64,000 nucleotides of DNA from Streptomyces sp. CA-210063. Its GTDB lineage: Bacteria; Actinomycetota; Actinomycetes; Streptomycetales; Streptomycetaceae. Below the pieces are notes generated by a model. That model did no database searches. It had not been told where the DNA came from and saw only the letters and a list, made by a program, of their open reading frames with translations. Shown piece after piece: positions 53,420-61,187 of this stretch. Position numbers and translations under genes: made by a program. Position 1 is the stretch's first letter, and each line of letters starts with the position of its first letter. The stretch covers positions 7,006,001 to 7,070,000 of the forward strand of contig NZ_CP102512.1 in assembly GCF_024612015.1 (NCBI RefSeq), given 5' to 3'.

Positions 53420-54129
53420 CGGGACACCTCCAGGGAGGCGTCGGCCTCGGAGACCACGACGCCGTCCTTCAGCGTGACCTCGCGGTCCGCGTACGCCGCG
53501 GTCTGCGCGTCATGGGTGATCAGCAGCACCGCCGTACCGGACTCCCGGGCCGTGTGCGTCAGCGCCGCCATCACCTGCTCGCTCGCCAGCGAGTCCAGCG
53601 CCCCGGTCGGCTCGTCAGCGAACACCACCTTCGGCGCGGTCACCAGCGCCCGCGCCAGCGACACCCGCTGCGCCTGCCCGCCGCTCATCTCCCCGGGCCG
53701 CTGCTCCTCCTGCCCGCGTACGCCGAACCGCTCCAGCCACGCACCGGCCCGCTCCCGCGCCGCCCTGCGGGGCGTGCCCGCGAGCAGCAGCGGCAGCGCG
53801 ACATTGTCGACGGCCGTCAGCTCCGGTATCAGCTGCCCGAACTGGAAGACGACACCGAAGTCCGTCCGGCGCAACTCGCTGAGCTGCTTCTCCGGGAGCC
53901 GGTCGAGCCGCTGCCCGGCGTACGACACCGAGCCCTCGTCCGGCCGGACGATCCCCGCCAGACAGTGCAGCAACGTGGACTTGCCGCTGCCGCTGGCCCC
54001 GGTGACGGCGAGGATCTCGCCCTCGCGCAGCTCCAGCGAGGCGCCGCGCAGCGCCCGCGTCCTGCCGTGCTCCTTGACGAGACCACGGGCCGCCAGCAGC
54101 GGCACGGGGCTGGGGTTCTTCTCGTTCAT
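53416..54129 (-). CDS. ABC exporter ATPase (LolD/MacB type)
   Basis: 237 residues from the ATG at 54129 (overlap ATGA with the PadR gene). Walker A is GASGSGKSTLLHCL, the Q-loop VVFQFGQLIPELT, the signature MSGGQAQRVSLARAL, and Walker B VVFADEPTGALDS with the H-loop LLITHDAQTAAYADR. It powers the FtsX-like permease encoded downstream. Larger open frames upstream belong to the regulator. Confidence 0.95.
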   Translation of the reverse strand: MNEKNPSPVPLLAARGLVKEHGRTRALRGASLELREGEILAVTGASGSGKSTLLHCLAGIVRPDEGSVSYAGQRLDRLPEKQLSELRRTDFGVVFQFGQLIPELTAVDNVALPLLLAGTPRRAARERAGAWLERFGVRGQEEQRPGEMSGGQAQRVSLARALVTAPKVVFADEPTGALDSLASEQVMAALTHTARESGTAVLLITHDAQTAAYADREVTLKDGVVVSEADASLEVSR

Positions 54130-54659
54130 GCTGCGTCGACCTCCGCGGTCAGGGTGGTCAGCCGGGCCGCGGTGGTGTTCATCCAGCGGAGGTCGGCGTC
54201 GAGATGGTTCAGGGCGTAGTCCGCCGCGAGCACGGTCGCGAGATCGGCCCCCGGCGCGGTCTTCACGGCCGTCAGCTCCCGCATCCGCGTCATGTGCGCG
54301 GTGCGCTGCGCCCGTAGGTAGGCGGCCGGATCGCCGTCGGCGAGGATCGAGACGACGAGCTTGGCGAAGATCTCGTTCGTCACGAACGGCGCGGGCGGCG
54401 TGATCTCCCCGGCCCACTTGGCCAGCTCGCGCGCCCCCTCGTCCGTCGAGCGGTACATCGTCCGCTCCGGACCGCTGTCCGCCTCGGTGCCGTCGATCTC
54501 GGCGAGCCCGTCGCGGACCAGCCGCTGCAGGGTCGTGTAGACCTGCCCGTAGGCCAGCGGGCGGGCCTGCGGGAAGCGTTCGTCGTGCCGTCGCTTGAGG
54601 TCGTAGCCATGGCTCGGCCCACCGGCGAGCAGCCCCAACAGGATGTGACGGGTGCTCAT
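54126..54659 (-). CDS. PadR-family transcriptional repressor
   Basis: 177 residues from the ATG at 54659. The N-terminal winged helix is MSTRHILLGLLAGGPSHGYD then LKRRHDERFPQARPLAYGQV and YTTLQRLVRDGLAE. The C-terminal part is a helical dimerisation domain (AAYLRAQRTAHMTRMRELTA). It heads the ABC operon, and a perfect palindrome 19-30 bases upstream is its probable operator, so it should repress itself and the exporter until a toxic ligand binds. Confidence 0.93.
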   Translation of the reverse strand: MSTRHILLGLLAGGPSHGYDLKRRHDERFPQARPLAYGQVYTTLQRLVRDGLAEIDGTEADSGPERTMYRSTDEGARELAKWAGEITPPAPFVTNEIFAKLVVSILADGDPAAYLRAQRTAHMTRMRELTAVKTAPGADLATVLAADYALNHLDADLRWMNTTAARLTTLTAEVDAA

Positions 54660-54677
54660 GGGAACCAGTATGCACCG

Positions 54678-54689
54678 AGTACATGTACT
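54678..54689. promoter_or_regulatory. PadR operator palindrome
   Basis: The perfect 12-base palindrome AGTACATGTACT lies just upstream of padR. It contains the ACAT/ATGT half-sites typical of PadR operators. Confidence 0.65.
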
Positions 54690-54892
54690 GAGTGAATAGT
54701 GGGTGCGATAGTGGGTGCGGAAACGGTCCCGCCAAGGCCGGTGCCGAAGGGAGACCGAAGAGAACAGGTTCTGACGCGGAAGTGACCAAAACCACGATCT
54801 CCGTACACCCACGTCTGCGGCGGCGCCCGCTGGGTAGGGCTGGAGTACCCCGGACCCGCACCCCATCGCCGTACGACGACAAGGAGGCCCCC

Positions 54893-55129
54893 GTGGCCGC
54901 ACCGGCTCACCTTCCGACCCCGGCCCGCTCCAAACGCGAGGCGCAGCCCTTCGAGCTCGTCGAACCCCATGTCTGCGTGTTCAGCGCGGAGGGCCCCTGC
55001 GCCGACGTCCCGCTCACCAGCGAGCCCCCGCTCCCCGACGCCGCCCCCCTCACCAGCGAGCCGCCCCTCGCCGACGCGGCCCCGCTCACCAGCGAACCCA
55101 CGTCCAACGGCGCCGCATCGGGGGTCTAG
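54893..55129 (+). CDS. Small repeat-containing peptide upstream of malQ
   Basis: 78 residues from a GTG preceded by an ideal AAGGAGG at the right distance. It contains AQPFELVEPHVCVFSAEGPC, with two cysteines, and then three copies of a PLTSEPPLxDAA unit; the stop TAG directly touches the malQ ATG. There is no signal peptide. The strong ribosome binding site suggests it is translated and may couple malQ translation. It resembles no family I know; the repeat DNA (36 bp) looks like the slippage-prone sequence at the start of malQ. Confidence 0.5.
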   Translation: MAAPAHLPTPARSKREAQPFELVEPHVCVFSAEGPCADVPLTSEPPLPDAAPLTSEPPLADAAPLTSEPTSNGAASGV

Positions 55130-57562
55130 ATGCCACCACACCCGGCCGATTCCGGGGATCTCCCACCACGCCCGACCGATTCCGGCGACGAACCGCCTCC
55201 ACCGACCGATTCCGGTGCCCCGCGTCCACGACCGTCGGATCCCGAAGCCCCACCACCCGGCCCGGCCGACCCCGGTGCGCCGCCATGGAGCCCCGCTGAC
55301 GCAGGCATGCCGCCACAGACACCGGCCGACCCCGGGGACCCACCGTCCGGTCCGGCCGACCCCGGCCTGCCGCCACAGAGCCCGGCCGAACCCGGCCTGC
55401 CGCCACAGAGCTCGGCTGACGCAGGCGTGCCGCCACAGAGCCCGGCCGACCCCGGCCTGCCGCCACAGAGCTCGGCTGACGCAGGCGTGCCGCCACCGGA
55501 GACGCCCTTGGCCCGGCTCGCCGCGCTGCACGGTGTCGCCACCTCCTACAGCCCCTCACCGGACCGTACGGTCGCGGCCTCGGCCGGTGCGGTCGTCGCC
55601 GCCCTCGCCGCACTGGACGTCGACGCGAGCAGCCCCGAGGCCGTACGGGCCGCCCTCACGGCACGCGAACGGCAGCTGGGCGAGCGGCTGCTGCCGCCGA
55701 CCGTGGTCCGCTGGGCCGACGGCGAACCGCCCGCCGCCCTGAGCGCCCTCCCGGCCGGCACCCGGCTGCGCATCGAGACCGAGCAGGGCGAAGTGCGCTC
55801 CACCGTCGAGGAGCTGCCCCCGGGCGTGCACGCCCTGCGCGCCACCGCCCCCGACGGCCGGACCGCCGAGGCCCACCTCGTCGTGGCCCCGGCCCGGCTG
55901 CCCGCCCCGCCCGGCCGCACCTACGGACTCCTCGTCCAGCTCTACTCCCTCCTCTCCCAGCGCAGTTGGGGCATGGGCGACCTCGGCGACCTCGCCGAAC
56001 TCACCGCCTGGGCCGGCCGTGCCCTCGGCGCCGGATTCGTCCAGGTCAACCCGCTGCACGCGGCCGTCCCCGGCACCCCCACCGACCCCTCCCCGTACCG
56101 CCCCTCCTCCCGCCGCTACCCCGACCCCGTCCACCTGCGCGTCGAGGACGTCCGGGAGTACGTGTACGCCGCCTCGTCCCCCGACGATCGCGACCGCCTC
56201 GGCGCCCTGCTGGAACGGGCCGCCCGGCTGCGGGAATCCGTCCTGGCCAAGGGCGAGCTGATCGACCGGGACGCGGTGTGGGACCTCAAGCGCGAGGCGC
56301 TGGAACTGGTGCGTGCCGTACCGCTCGGCCCCGGACGGCGGGCCGCGTACTCGGACTTCCTCGCCGAGGAGGGCGAGGCGCTGGAGGACCACGCCACCTG
56401 GTGCGCGCTCGCGGAGGTGTACGGCTCCGACTGGCAGCGCTGGCCGACCGGCCTGCGTGACCCGCGCTCACCCGAAACCGCCCGCGCGCGCGGCGAGTTG
56501 ATGGACCGCGTCGACTTCCACACCCGCCTGGCCTGGCTCACCGACGCCCAGCTCGGCACCGCCCAGCGCTCCGCGCGCGACGCCGGTATGCCGATCGGCC
56601 TGGTGCACGACCTGGCGGTCGGCGTCCACCCCGGCGGCGCCGACGCCTGGGCCCAGCAGGAGTACTTCGCCGCCGGCATGTCCATCGGCGCGCCCCCCGA
56701 CGCCTTCAACTCCCGCGGCCAGGACTGGGGCCTGCCCCCCTGGCGCCCCGACCGCCTCGCCGCATCCGGCTACGCCCCCTACCGCCGCCTCCTCCGCGCC
56801 CTCCTCCGCCACGCGGGCGCCCTCCGCATCGACCACGTCATGGGCCTCTTCCGCCTGTGGTGGGTCCCGCAGGGCCAGGCGCCGACCGAGGGCACCTACG
56901 TCCGCTACGACGCCGACGCCATGCTCGCGATCCTGGTCCTGGAGGCCTCACGGGCCGGTGCCCTGGTGATCGGCGAGGATCTGGGCACGGTCGAGCCGGG
57001 CGTACGCGAGGCCCTGGACGCACGCGGCGTCCTGGGCACCTCCGTCCTCTGGTTCGAACGCGACTGGGACGGCACGGGCCGCCCCCTCCCACCCGAGCGC
57101 TGGCGGGCCAACTGTCTCGCCACCGCCACCACCCACGACCTCCCGCCCACCGCCTCCCGGCTGACCTGCGACCACGTCGACCTCCGCCACGGCCTGGGCC
57201 TGCTCTCCCGCTCCCTGGACGAGGAACGGGCCGAGGCCGCCGCCGACACGGGCGAATGGCTGGCGCTGCTGGCCAGACTGGGCCTGCTGAACGGCGCCGG
57301 CGGAGGCATCTCCTCCGCCTCCGAGGAGGCCGCGATCCAGGCCGTCCACCGCTTCCTCGTCCGCACCCCCGCCCGCATGATCGGCCTCTGGCTCCCCGAC
57401 ACGATCGGCGACCGCCGCCCTCAGAACCTCCCCGGCACATGGGATCAGTATCCGAACTGGCGCCTCCCCATCGCCGACGCGACGGGGCGCCCCGTGACGT
57501 TGGAGGACCTGGCGGCTTCCCCCCGGCTGCATGCGTTGGTGGAGGTGCTGAGGGACGCGTGA
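55130..57562 (+). CDS. malQ: 4-alpha-glucanotransferase (amylomaltase) with repetitive N-terminus
   Basis: 810 residues. The first 124 are Pro/Asp/Ser repeats (PADPGLPPQSSADAGVPPQS units) and are not part of the enzyme, which starts about LARLAALHGVATSYSPSPD. The GH77 core is typical: YGLLVQLYSLLSQRSWGMGD, VQVNPLHAAVPG, LRIDHVMGLFRLWWVP with the catalytic Asp nucleophile, VIGEDLGTVEPGVREAL with the acid/base Glu, and ATTHDLPPTASRL. It transfers alpha-1,4-glucan chains in maltodextrin and glycogen metabolism. Usual Streptomyces length is about 700 residues, so the extension is a strain-level addition. A later start inside the repeats is possible but not supported by a ribosome binding site. 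Confidence 0.9.
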   Translation: MPPHPADSGDLPPRPTDSGDEPPPPTDSGAPRPRPSDPEAPPPGPADPGAPPWSPADAGMPPQTPADPGDPPSGPADPGLPPQSPAEPGLPPQSSADAGVPPQSPADPGLPPQSSADAGVPPPETPLARLAALHGVATSYSPSPDRTVAASAGAVVAALAALDVDASSPEAVRAALTARERQLGERLLPPTVVRWADGEPPAALSALPAGTRLRIETEQGEVRSTVEELPPGVHALRATAPDGRTAEAHLVVAPARLPAPPGRTYGLLVQLYSLLSQRSWGMGDLGDLAELTAWAGRALGAGFVQVNPLHAAVPGTPTDPSPYRPSSRRYPDPVHLRVEDVREYVYAASSPDDRDRLGALLERAARLRESVLAKGELIDRDAVWDLKREALELVRAVPLGPGRRAAYSDFLAEEGEALEDHATWCALAEVYGSDWQRWPTGLRDPRSPETARARGELMDRVDFHTRLAWLTDAQLGTAQRSARDAGMPIGLVHDLAVGVHPGGADAWAQQEYFAAGMSIGAPPDAFNSRGQDWGLPPWRPDRLAASGYAPYRRLLRALLRHAGALRIDHVMGLFRLWWVPQGQAPTEGTYVRYDADAMLAILVLEASRAGALVIGEDLGTVEPGVREALDARGVLGTSVLWFERDWDGTGRPLPPERWRANCLATATTHDLPPTASRLTCDHVDLRHGLGLLSRSLDEERAEAAADTGEWLALLARLGLLNGAGGGISSASEEAAIQAVHRFLVRTPARMIGLWLPDTIGDRRPQNLPGTWDQYPNWRLPIADATGRPVTLEDLAASPRLHALVEVLRDA
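55381..55500. repeat. 60-bp tandem repeat in the malQ N-terminal region
   Basis: Two 60-bp units (55381-55440 and 55441-55500) are nearly identical, each formed of two related 30-bp halves. Older, diverged copies extend back to 55141. All units preserve the reading frame. Confidence 0.9.
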
Positions 57563-57603
57563 GAGCTCGGGGCGTGGGGTGCGTGGGCGTCTGCGGGTGC
57601 GCT

Positions 57604-57716
57604 GTGGTTGCTCGCGCAGTTCCCCGCGCCTCTGAAAGACGACGGTCCGGCGGGCCGAAAAGCAAGGGGCGCAGCCCCTGCTTTTCAGGGGCGCGGGGAA
57701 CTGCGCGACCAGCCAC
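57604..57716. repeat. Dispersed palindromic element (copy B) with nested hairpin
   Basis: Two 33-base arms (57604-57636 and 57684-57716) are inverted copies with three mismatches. Between them a hairpin AAAAGCA-a-GGGG/CCCC-TGCTTTT spans 57658-57685. The right arm is identical over 31 bases to 44076-44106. This is a REP-like streptomycete intergenic element; it may also end malQ transcription. Confidence 0.9.
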
Positions 57717-57809
57717 CCACCACCCGCACCCGCCAGACCACACGCACCCCCGAGCCATTAGGCACCCCCCGACCAAGCGGAGCGCACCCGCGTTCGTTAC
57801 CTTTGGGGC

Positions 57810-58061
57810 GTGGACAAGAAGAACGCCCTGCGCGCCGGCGCCCTGGCCGCCGGTACGACGCTGATGATGCTGCTCATGTCGTCCCCCGCGCTCGCGCTGA
57901 CGCCCGACGACGGTGACGACCCGGGCCCGGGCCTCAATGTGATCGAGACGCTGGGCCTCTTCGTCGTGGCGCCGCTCGCGCTGTTCGCGGTGATCGCCGG
58001 CCTGGTGATGGTCCTGGACCGGTCGGCGGACCGTCAGCCGAAGGCCAAGGCCAAGGCCTGA
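57810..58061 (+). CDS. Small secreted/membrane protein of unknown function
   Basis: 83 residues from a GTG with a weak TTTGGGG site. It has an export signal, MDKKNALRAGALAAGTTLMM then LLMSSPALALT, a short acidic spacer (DDGDDPGPG) and one C-terminal membrane helix (FVVAPLALFAVIAGLVMVL), followed by a basic tail (KAKAKA). It should sit in the membrane with a short outside segment. No family was recognised. Confidence 0.7.
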   Translation: MDKKNALRAGALAAGTTLMMLLMSSPALALTPDDGDDPGPGLNVIETLGLFVVAPLALFAVIAGLVMVLDRSADRQPKAKAKA

Positions 58062-58095
58062 CCTCCACCGCTCCACCGTTCTCGAACGCTTTCCC

Positions 58096-58139
58096 TCGAG
58101 GGCACCCTCCGCACACCTGTGCGCCGGGGGTGCCCTCGA
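58096..58139. terminator. Bidirectional terminator
   Basis: A perfect 12-bp stem (58096-58107 with 58128-58139) lies between the convergent small membrane protein and TetR genes. Confidence 0.8.
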
Positions 58140-58149
58140 CGTGTTCCGC

Positions 58150-58746
58150 TCAGGGATACGGCGTCGGATAGGGCGCCGTGAGATACCGCTGCACCGTCGG
58201 CCCCAGCCACTCCACGATCTCCTCCCGGCTCAGCGCGACCGCCGGCTGGAACCGCAGGATGTAACGCGCCAGGGCCATCCCCAGCACCTGTGACGCACAG
58301 AGCGCCGCCCGGGTCGCGGCCTGCTCGGGATCCGGGCACACATGCCGGGCGAGCGGCAGCAACTGGTCCCGGAAGACCCCCTGCATCCGCTCGGCGCCCG
58401 CCTGGTTGGTGGCGCCGACCCGGAGCATCGCGGTGAGCACCTCGTTCTTCTCCCAGAGATCGAGGAAGTGGCTCACCAGCGTCCGGCCCACGTCCCGTGG
58501 ATCGACGCCGATGGGGTCGGGCAGCAGCAGATCGATGTCGAGCGCCGCGGCGTACAGCCCCTCCTTCGAGCCGTAGTACCGCATGACCATCGACGGGTCG
58601 ATGTTCGCGTCCTTGGCGATCGCCCGGATCGTGGCCCGGTCGTACCCGTCGGCCGCGAACCGCTCGCGCGCTGCCTGGAGGATCGCGAGCCTGGTGGTGT
58701 CGGAGCGGCGGGGCGCTCTGGGAGGGACGGGTTCCGTGTCAGCCAT
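58150..58746 (-). CDS. TetR-family transcriptional repressor
   Basis: 198 residues from the ATG at 58746; the frame is open far upstream but crosses the operator region. The HTH is TTRLAILQAARERFAADGYD then RATIRAIAKDANIDPSMVMR and YYGSKEGLYAAAL, standard for TetR. The C-terminal ligand domain resembles the TetR_C class with FLDLWEKNEVLTAMLRVGAT. It is divergent from a flavin monooxygenase gene, with an array of GTTGG/CCAAC palindromes between them, so it should repress both genes until its ligand, perhaps the monooxygenase substrate, is present. Confidence 0.95.
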   Translation of the reverse strand: MADTEPVPPRAPRRSDTTRLAILQAARERFAADGYDRATIRAIAKDANIDPSMVMRYYGSKEGLYAAALDIDLLLPDPIGVDPRDVGRTLVSHFLDLWEKNEVLTAMLRVGATNQAGAERMQGVFRDQLLPLARHVCPDPEQAATRAALCASQVLGMALARYILRFQPAVALSREEIVEWLGPTVQRYLTAPYPTPYP

Positions 58747-58760
58747 GCCAACAAACGTAG

Positions 58761-58843
58761 GCCAACACCTGTTGACAGTCCAGAGGCCTCTCTCTATGTT
58801 GACAACAGGCGTTGGCCAACAACCGTTGACCAACAAGTGTTGG
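58761..58843. promoter_or_regulatory. Array of TetR operator palindromes
   Basis: The intergenic region holds at least four palindromes built of the same half-site: CAACACCTGTTG (58763-58774), TGTTGACAACA (58797-58807), GTTGGCCAAC (58811-58820) and CCAACAAGTGTTGG (58830-58843). The last ends next to the monooxygenase ribosome binding site. Confidence 0.75.
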
Positions 58844-58855
58844 CAGGAGGCCGCC

Positions 58856-60355
58856 ATGAACGGCAGGAACGGCAACACCTCTGACTCCCGCGACGTCATC
58901 GTCGTAGGCGCGGGCCCCACCGGCCTGCTCCTGGCCGGCGACCTGGCCGCCGCCGGCATCCCGGTCACACTCGTCGAGAAGCGCCGCCACGAGATCAGCA
59001 ACCTCTCCCGCGCCTTCGTCGTGCACGCCCGCACACTGGAGCAGCTCGACGCCCGCGGCCTCGCCGACGAACTGGAGGCCAAGGGCCGGCCCCTCGACCG
59101 CATCAACCTCTTCGGCCGCTTCTCCGCACGCCTCGACACCCTCCCCTCCCGCTTCAACCACCTGCTCGTGATCCCGCAGTACGAGGTGGAGAAGGTCCTG
59201 GAGCGTCGGGCGGTGGAGGCCGGGGTGCGGTTCCGGTACGAGACGGAGGTGACGGCGGTCGAGCAGGGCGCGGGCGCGGGCTCGGACGCCGGCTCGGGCA
59301 CCGTCGCCGTGGAAGTGCGAGGGCCGGCCGGCGAGACGGACCGGCTGACCGCCGCGTACGTCGTCGGGACGGACGGGCACCGCAGCGCGGTCCGTGAGGC
59401 GATCGGGCTGCCGTTCCCCGGGAAGTCGGTCATCCGTTCCGTGGTCCTCGCGGACGTACGGCTCGACGAGAAGCCGGCCGAGGTGCTGACCGCGAAGGCC
59501 GTCGGCGACGCCTTCGCCTTCATCGCGCCCTTCGGCGACGGCTACTACCGGATCATCGGCTGGCACCGCGGCCGCGACGTCCCCGACAGCGCGCCGCTCG
59601 ACCTCGACGAGGTCAGGGAGATCACCCGGCTCGCGCTCGGCCGTGACTACGGCATGCGCGACGCCCGCTGGATGTCCCGCTTCCACAGCGACGAACGCCA
59701 GGCACCCGCGTACCGGGTCGGCCGCGTCTTCCTCGCCGGGGACGCCGCCCATGTCCACACCCCGGCCGGCGGCCAGGGCATGAACACCGGCCTCCAGGAC
59801 GCCGCCAACCTCAGCTGGAAGCTCGCCGCGGTCCTCGGCGGCCACGCCGACCCCGCCCTCCTCGACACCTACGAGGCCGAACGCCACCCCGTCGGCAAGG
59901 CCGTACTCCGCAGCAGCGGCGGCATCGTCCGCCTCGCCATGGCCAAGCACCCCTGGGCCCTGGTGCTCCGCGCCGCCCTCACCACCCTCGCCAACCTCCT
60001 CCCCCCGGTCCGCACCCGCGTCATCGGCCAGGTCAGCGGCCTCGGCTACAAGTACCCGGCCCCGCGCGGCGCCCACCGGCTCGTCGGCACCCGCGTCCCG
60101 GACGTCACCCTCACCACCGGCCGCCTCCACGAGGCCCTGCGCGGCGGCCGCTTCGTCCTCATCACCCCGCGCGCCACGGACCGGCCGTACGCCCACGGCG
60201 ACCGCAAGGACCGCCTCGCCGTCGCCCGCTGGACGAGCGACCGCCGTACGACCGTGCTGGTCCGGCCCGACGGATACGTGGCCTGGGCGGCGGAGGACGC
60301 GGACGTCGCGACGATCGAGGCGGCCCTGACGGCGGCACTGGGAGCCGCTTCCTAG
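58856..60355 (+). CDS. FAD-dependent aromatic monooxygenase
   Basis: 499 residues from the ATG at 58856, with CAGGAGG upstream. Class A flavin monooxygenase motifs are clear: the FAD Rossmann GxGxxG in VIVVGAGPTGLLLAGDLAAA, the middle DG motif AAYVVGTDGHRSAVREAIGL, and the GD motif RVGRVFLAGDAAHVHTPAGG followed by GQGMNTGLQDAANLSWKLAA. The C-terminal thioredoxin-like part ends YVAWAAEDADV. It hydroxylates an aromatic substrate with NAD(P)H and O2; homologues include rifampicin and polyketide hydroxylases. The divergent TetR gene and operator array indicate inducible control. Confidence 0.93.
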   Translation: MNGRNGNTSDSRDVIVVGAGPTGLLLAGDLAAAGIPVTLVEKRRHEISNLSRAFVVHARTLEQLDARGLADELEAKGRPLDRINLFGRFSARLDTLPSRFNHLLVIPQYEVEKVLERRAVEAGVRFRYETEVTAVEQGAGAGSDAGSGTVAVEVRGPAGETDRLTAAYVVGTDGHRSAVREAIGLPFPGKSVIRSVVLADVRLDEKPAEVLTAKAVGDAFAFIAPFGDGYYRIIGWHRGRDVPDSAPLDLDEVREITRLALGRDYGMRDARWMSRFHSDERQAPAYRVGRVFLAGDAAHVHTPAGGQGMNTGLQDAANLSWKLAAVLGGHADPALLDTYEAERHPVGKAVLRSSGGIVRLAMAKHPWALVLRAALTTLANLLPPVRTRVIGQVSGLGYKYPAPRGAHRLVGTRVPDVTLTTGRLHEALRGGRFVLITPRATDRPYAHGDRKDRLAVARWTSDRRTTVLVRPDGYVAWAAEDADVATIEAALTAALGAAS

Positions 60356-60371
60356 TACCCGGCCTTCCCGG

Positions 60372-60494
60372 CCGCCCCTCGGCCCGCCCCCTCGGCCCGC
60401 CCCCTCGGTCCGCCCCTTCGGTCCGCCCCTTCGGTCCGCTTCCTCGGTCCGCTTCCTCGGTCCGCCCGCTCGGTCCGCCCGCTCGGTCCGCCTT
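60372..60494. repeat. 14-bp tandem repeats (CTCGGTCCGCCC type)
   Basis: About nine head-to-tail copies of a 14-bp unit, with pairs of identical variants (CTCGGCCCGCCCC, TTCGGTCCGCCCC, CTCGGTCCGCTTC, CTCGGTCCGCCCG), fill the gap between the convergent monooxygenase and MarR genes. The pairwise pattern suggests duplication of neighbouring units. Confidence 0.92.
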
Positions 60495-60505
60495 TCAGGC
60501 CGCGG

Positions 60506-61051
60506 TCACGATGCCGTCCCCACCACCAACATCCTCAGCAGGTCGGCCAGTTGGCCGGCCTGCTCCTCGTTCAGGTGGGACAGCGCCTCGGTCTGGACGG
60601 CCACGCCCGCGCCGACGGCCTCGTCGATCAGGCGCAGTCCCTCGTCGGTGAGGGTGACCTGGAGGGCGCGGCGGTCGTGGGGGTCGGGGGAGCGGCGGAG
60701 CAGCCCCGCGCGTTCGAGTTTGTCGAGGCGGCCGGTCATGCCGCCGGTGGTGAGCATCAGGGTCGCGGAGAGCTCGCGCGGCGAGAGCGTGTACGGCTCA
60801 CCGGACCGCCGCAGGGTCGCGAGCACATCGAATTCCCCGCGTGAGACCCCGAACCGCGCGTACGCCTTCTCCATCCGGTCGCCGAGCGCCCGCGAGAGCC
60901 GGTAGACGCGCCCGAACACCTCCATCGCGGTGGTGTCCAGGTCGGGCCGTACGGCCGCCCACTGGTCGATGATCGCGTCGACGGGGTCGCGGAGGGGCTT
61001 GTCGGACGGCTCGGACGGCTCGGACCGCTGGGGCCGGGGGCTCGCGCTCAT
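60506..61051 (-). CDS. MarR-family transcriptional regulator
   Basis: 181 residues. The winged helix is FGVSRGEFDVLATLRRSGEP then YTLSPRELSATLMLTTGGMT, GRLDKLERAGLLRRSPDPHD and RRALQVTLTDEG, with the DxR wing typical of MarR. Helices at both ends dimerise. It is divergent from an EamA transporter gene, and a palindrome GCTTAG-AG-CTAAGC between them is the likely operator. It probably represses the transporter until a small ligand binds. Confidence 0.95.
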   Translation of the reverse strand: MSASPRPQRSEPSEPSDKPLRDPVDAIIDQWAAVRPDLDTTAMEVFGRVYRLSRALGDRMEKAYARFGVSRGEFDVLATLRRSGEPYTLSPRELSATLMLTTGGMTGRLDKLERAGLLRRSPDPHDRRALQVTLTDEGLRLIDEAVGAGVAVQTEALSHLNEEQAGQLADLLRMLVVGTAS

Positions 61052-61108
61052 GAGGTGAGTATCGGATGCCGGTGGGTCGGCCGCAAGAAAGTAGCTTGAC
61101 GGAAAGTT

Positions 61109-61122
61109 GCTTAGAGCTAAGC
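61109..61122. promoter_or_regulatory. MarR operator
   Basis: The palindrome GCTTAGAGCTAAGC lies between the divergent marR and eamA genes, within an AT-rich promoter region. The neighbouring TAGCTT and CTAAGT elements may be extra half-sites. Confidence 0.6.
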
Positions 61123-61187
61123 TAATTCCACTAAGTCAGTGTTGGGAAGTTGAAGTTTCCTCAGTCGAGCCGCGAAGGGCACGCGCA

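Noticed and set aside
54893..55129. FxLD-type lanthipeptide precursor
   Set aside because: There is no FxLD motif, the Cys pattern differs, and no LanB/LanC or linked methyltransferase is adjacent.
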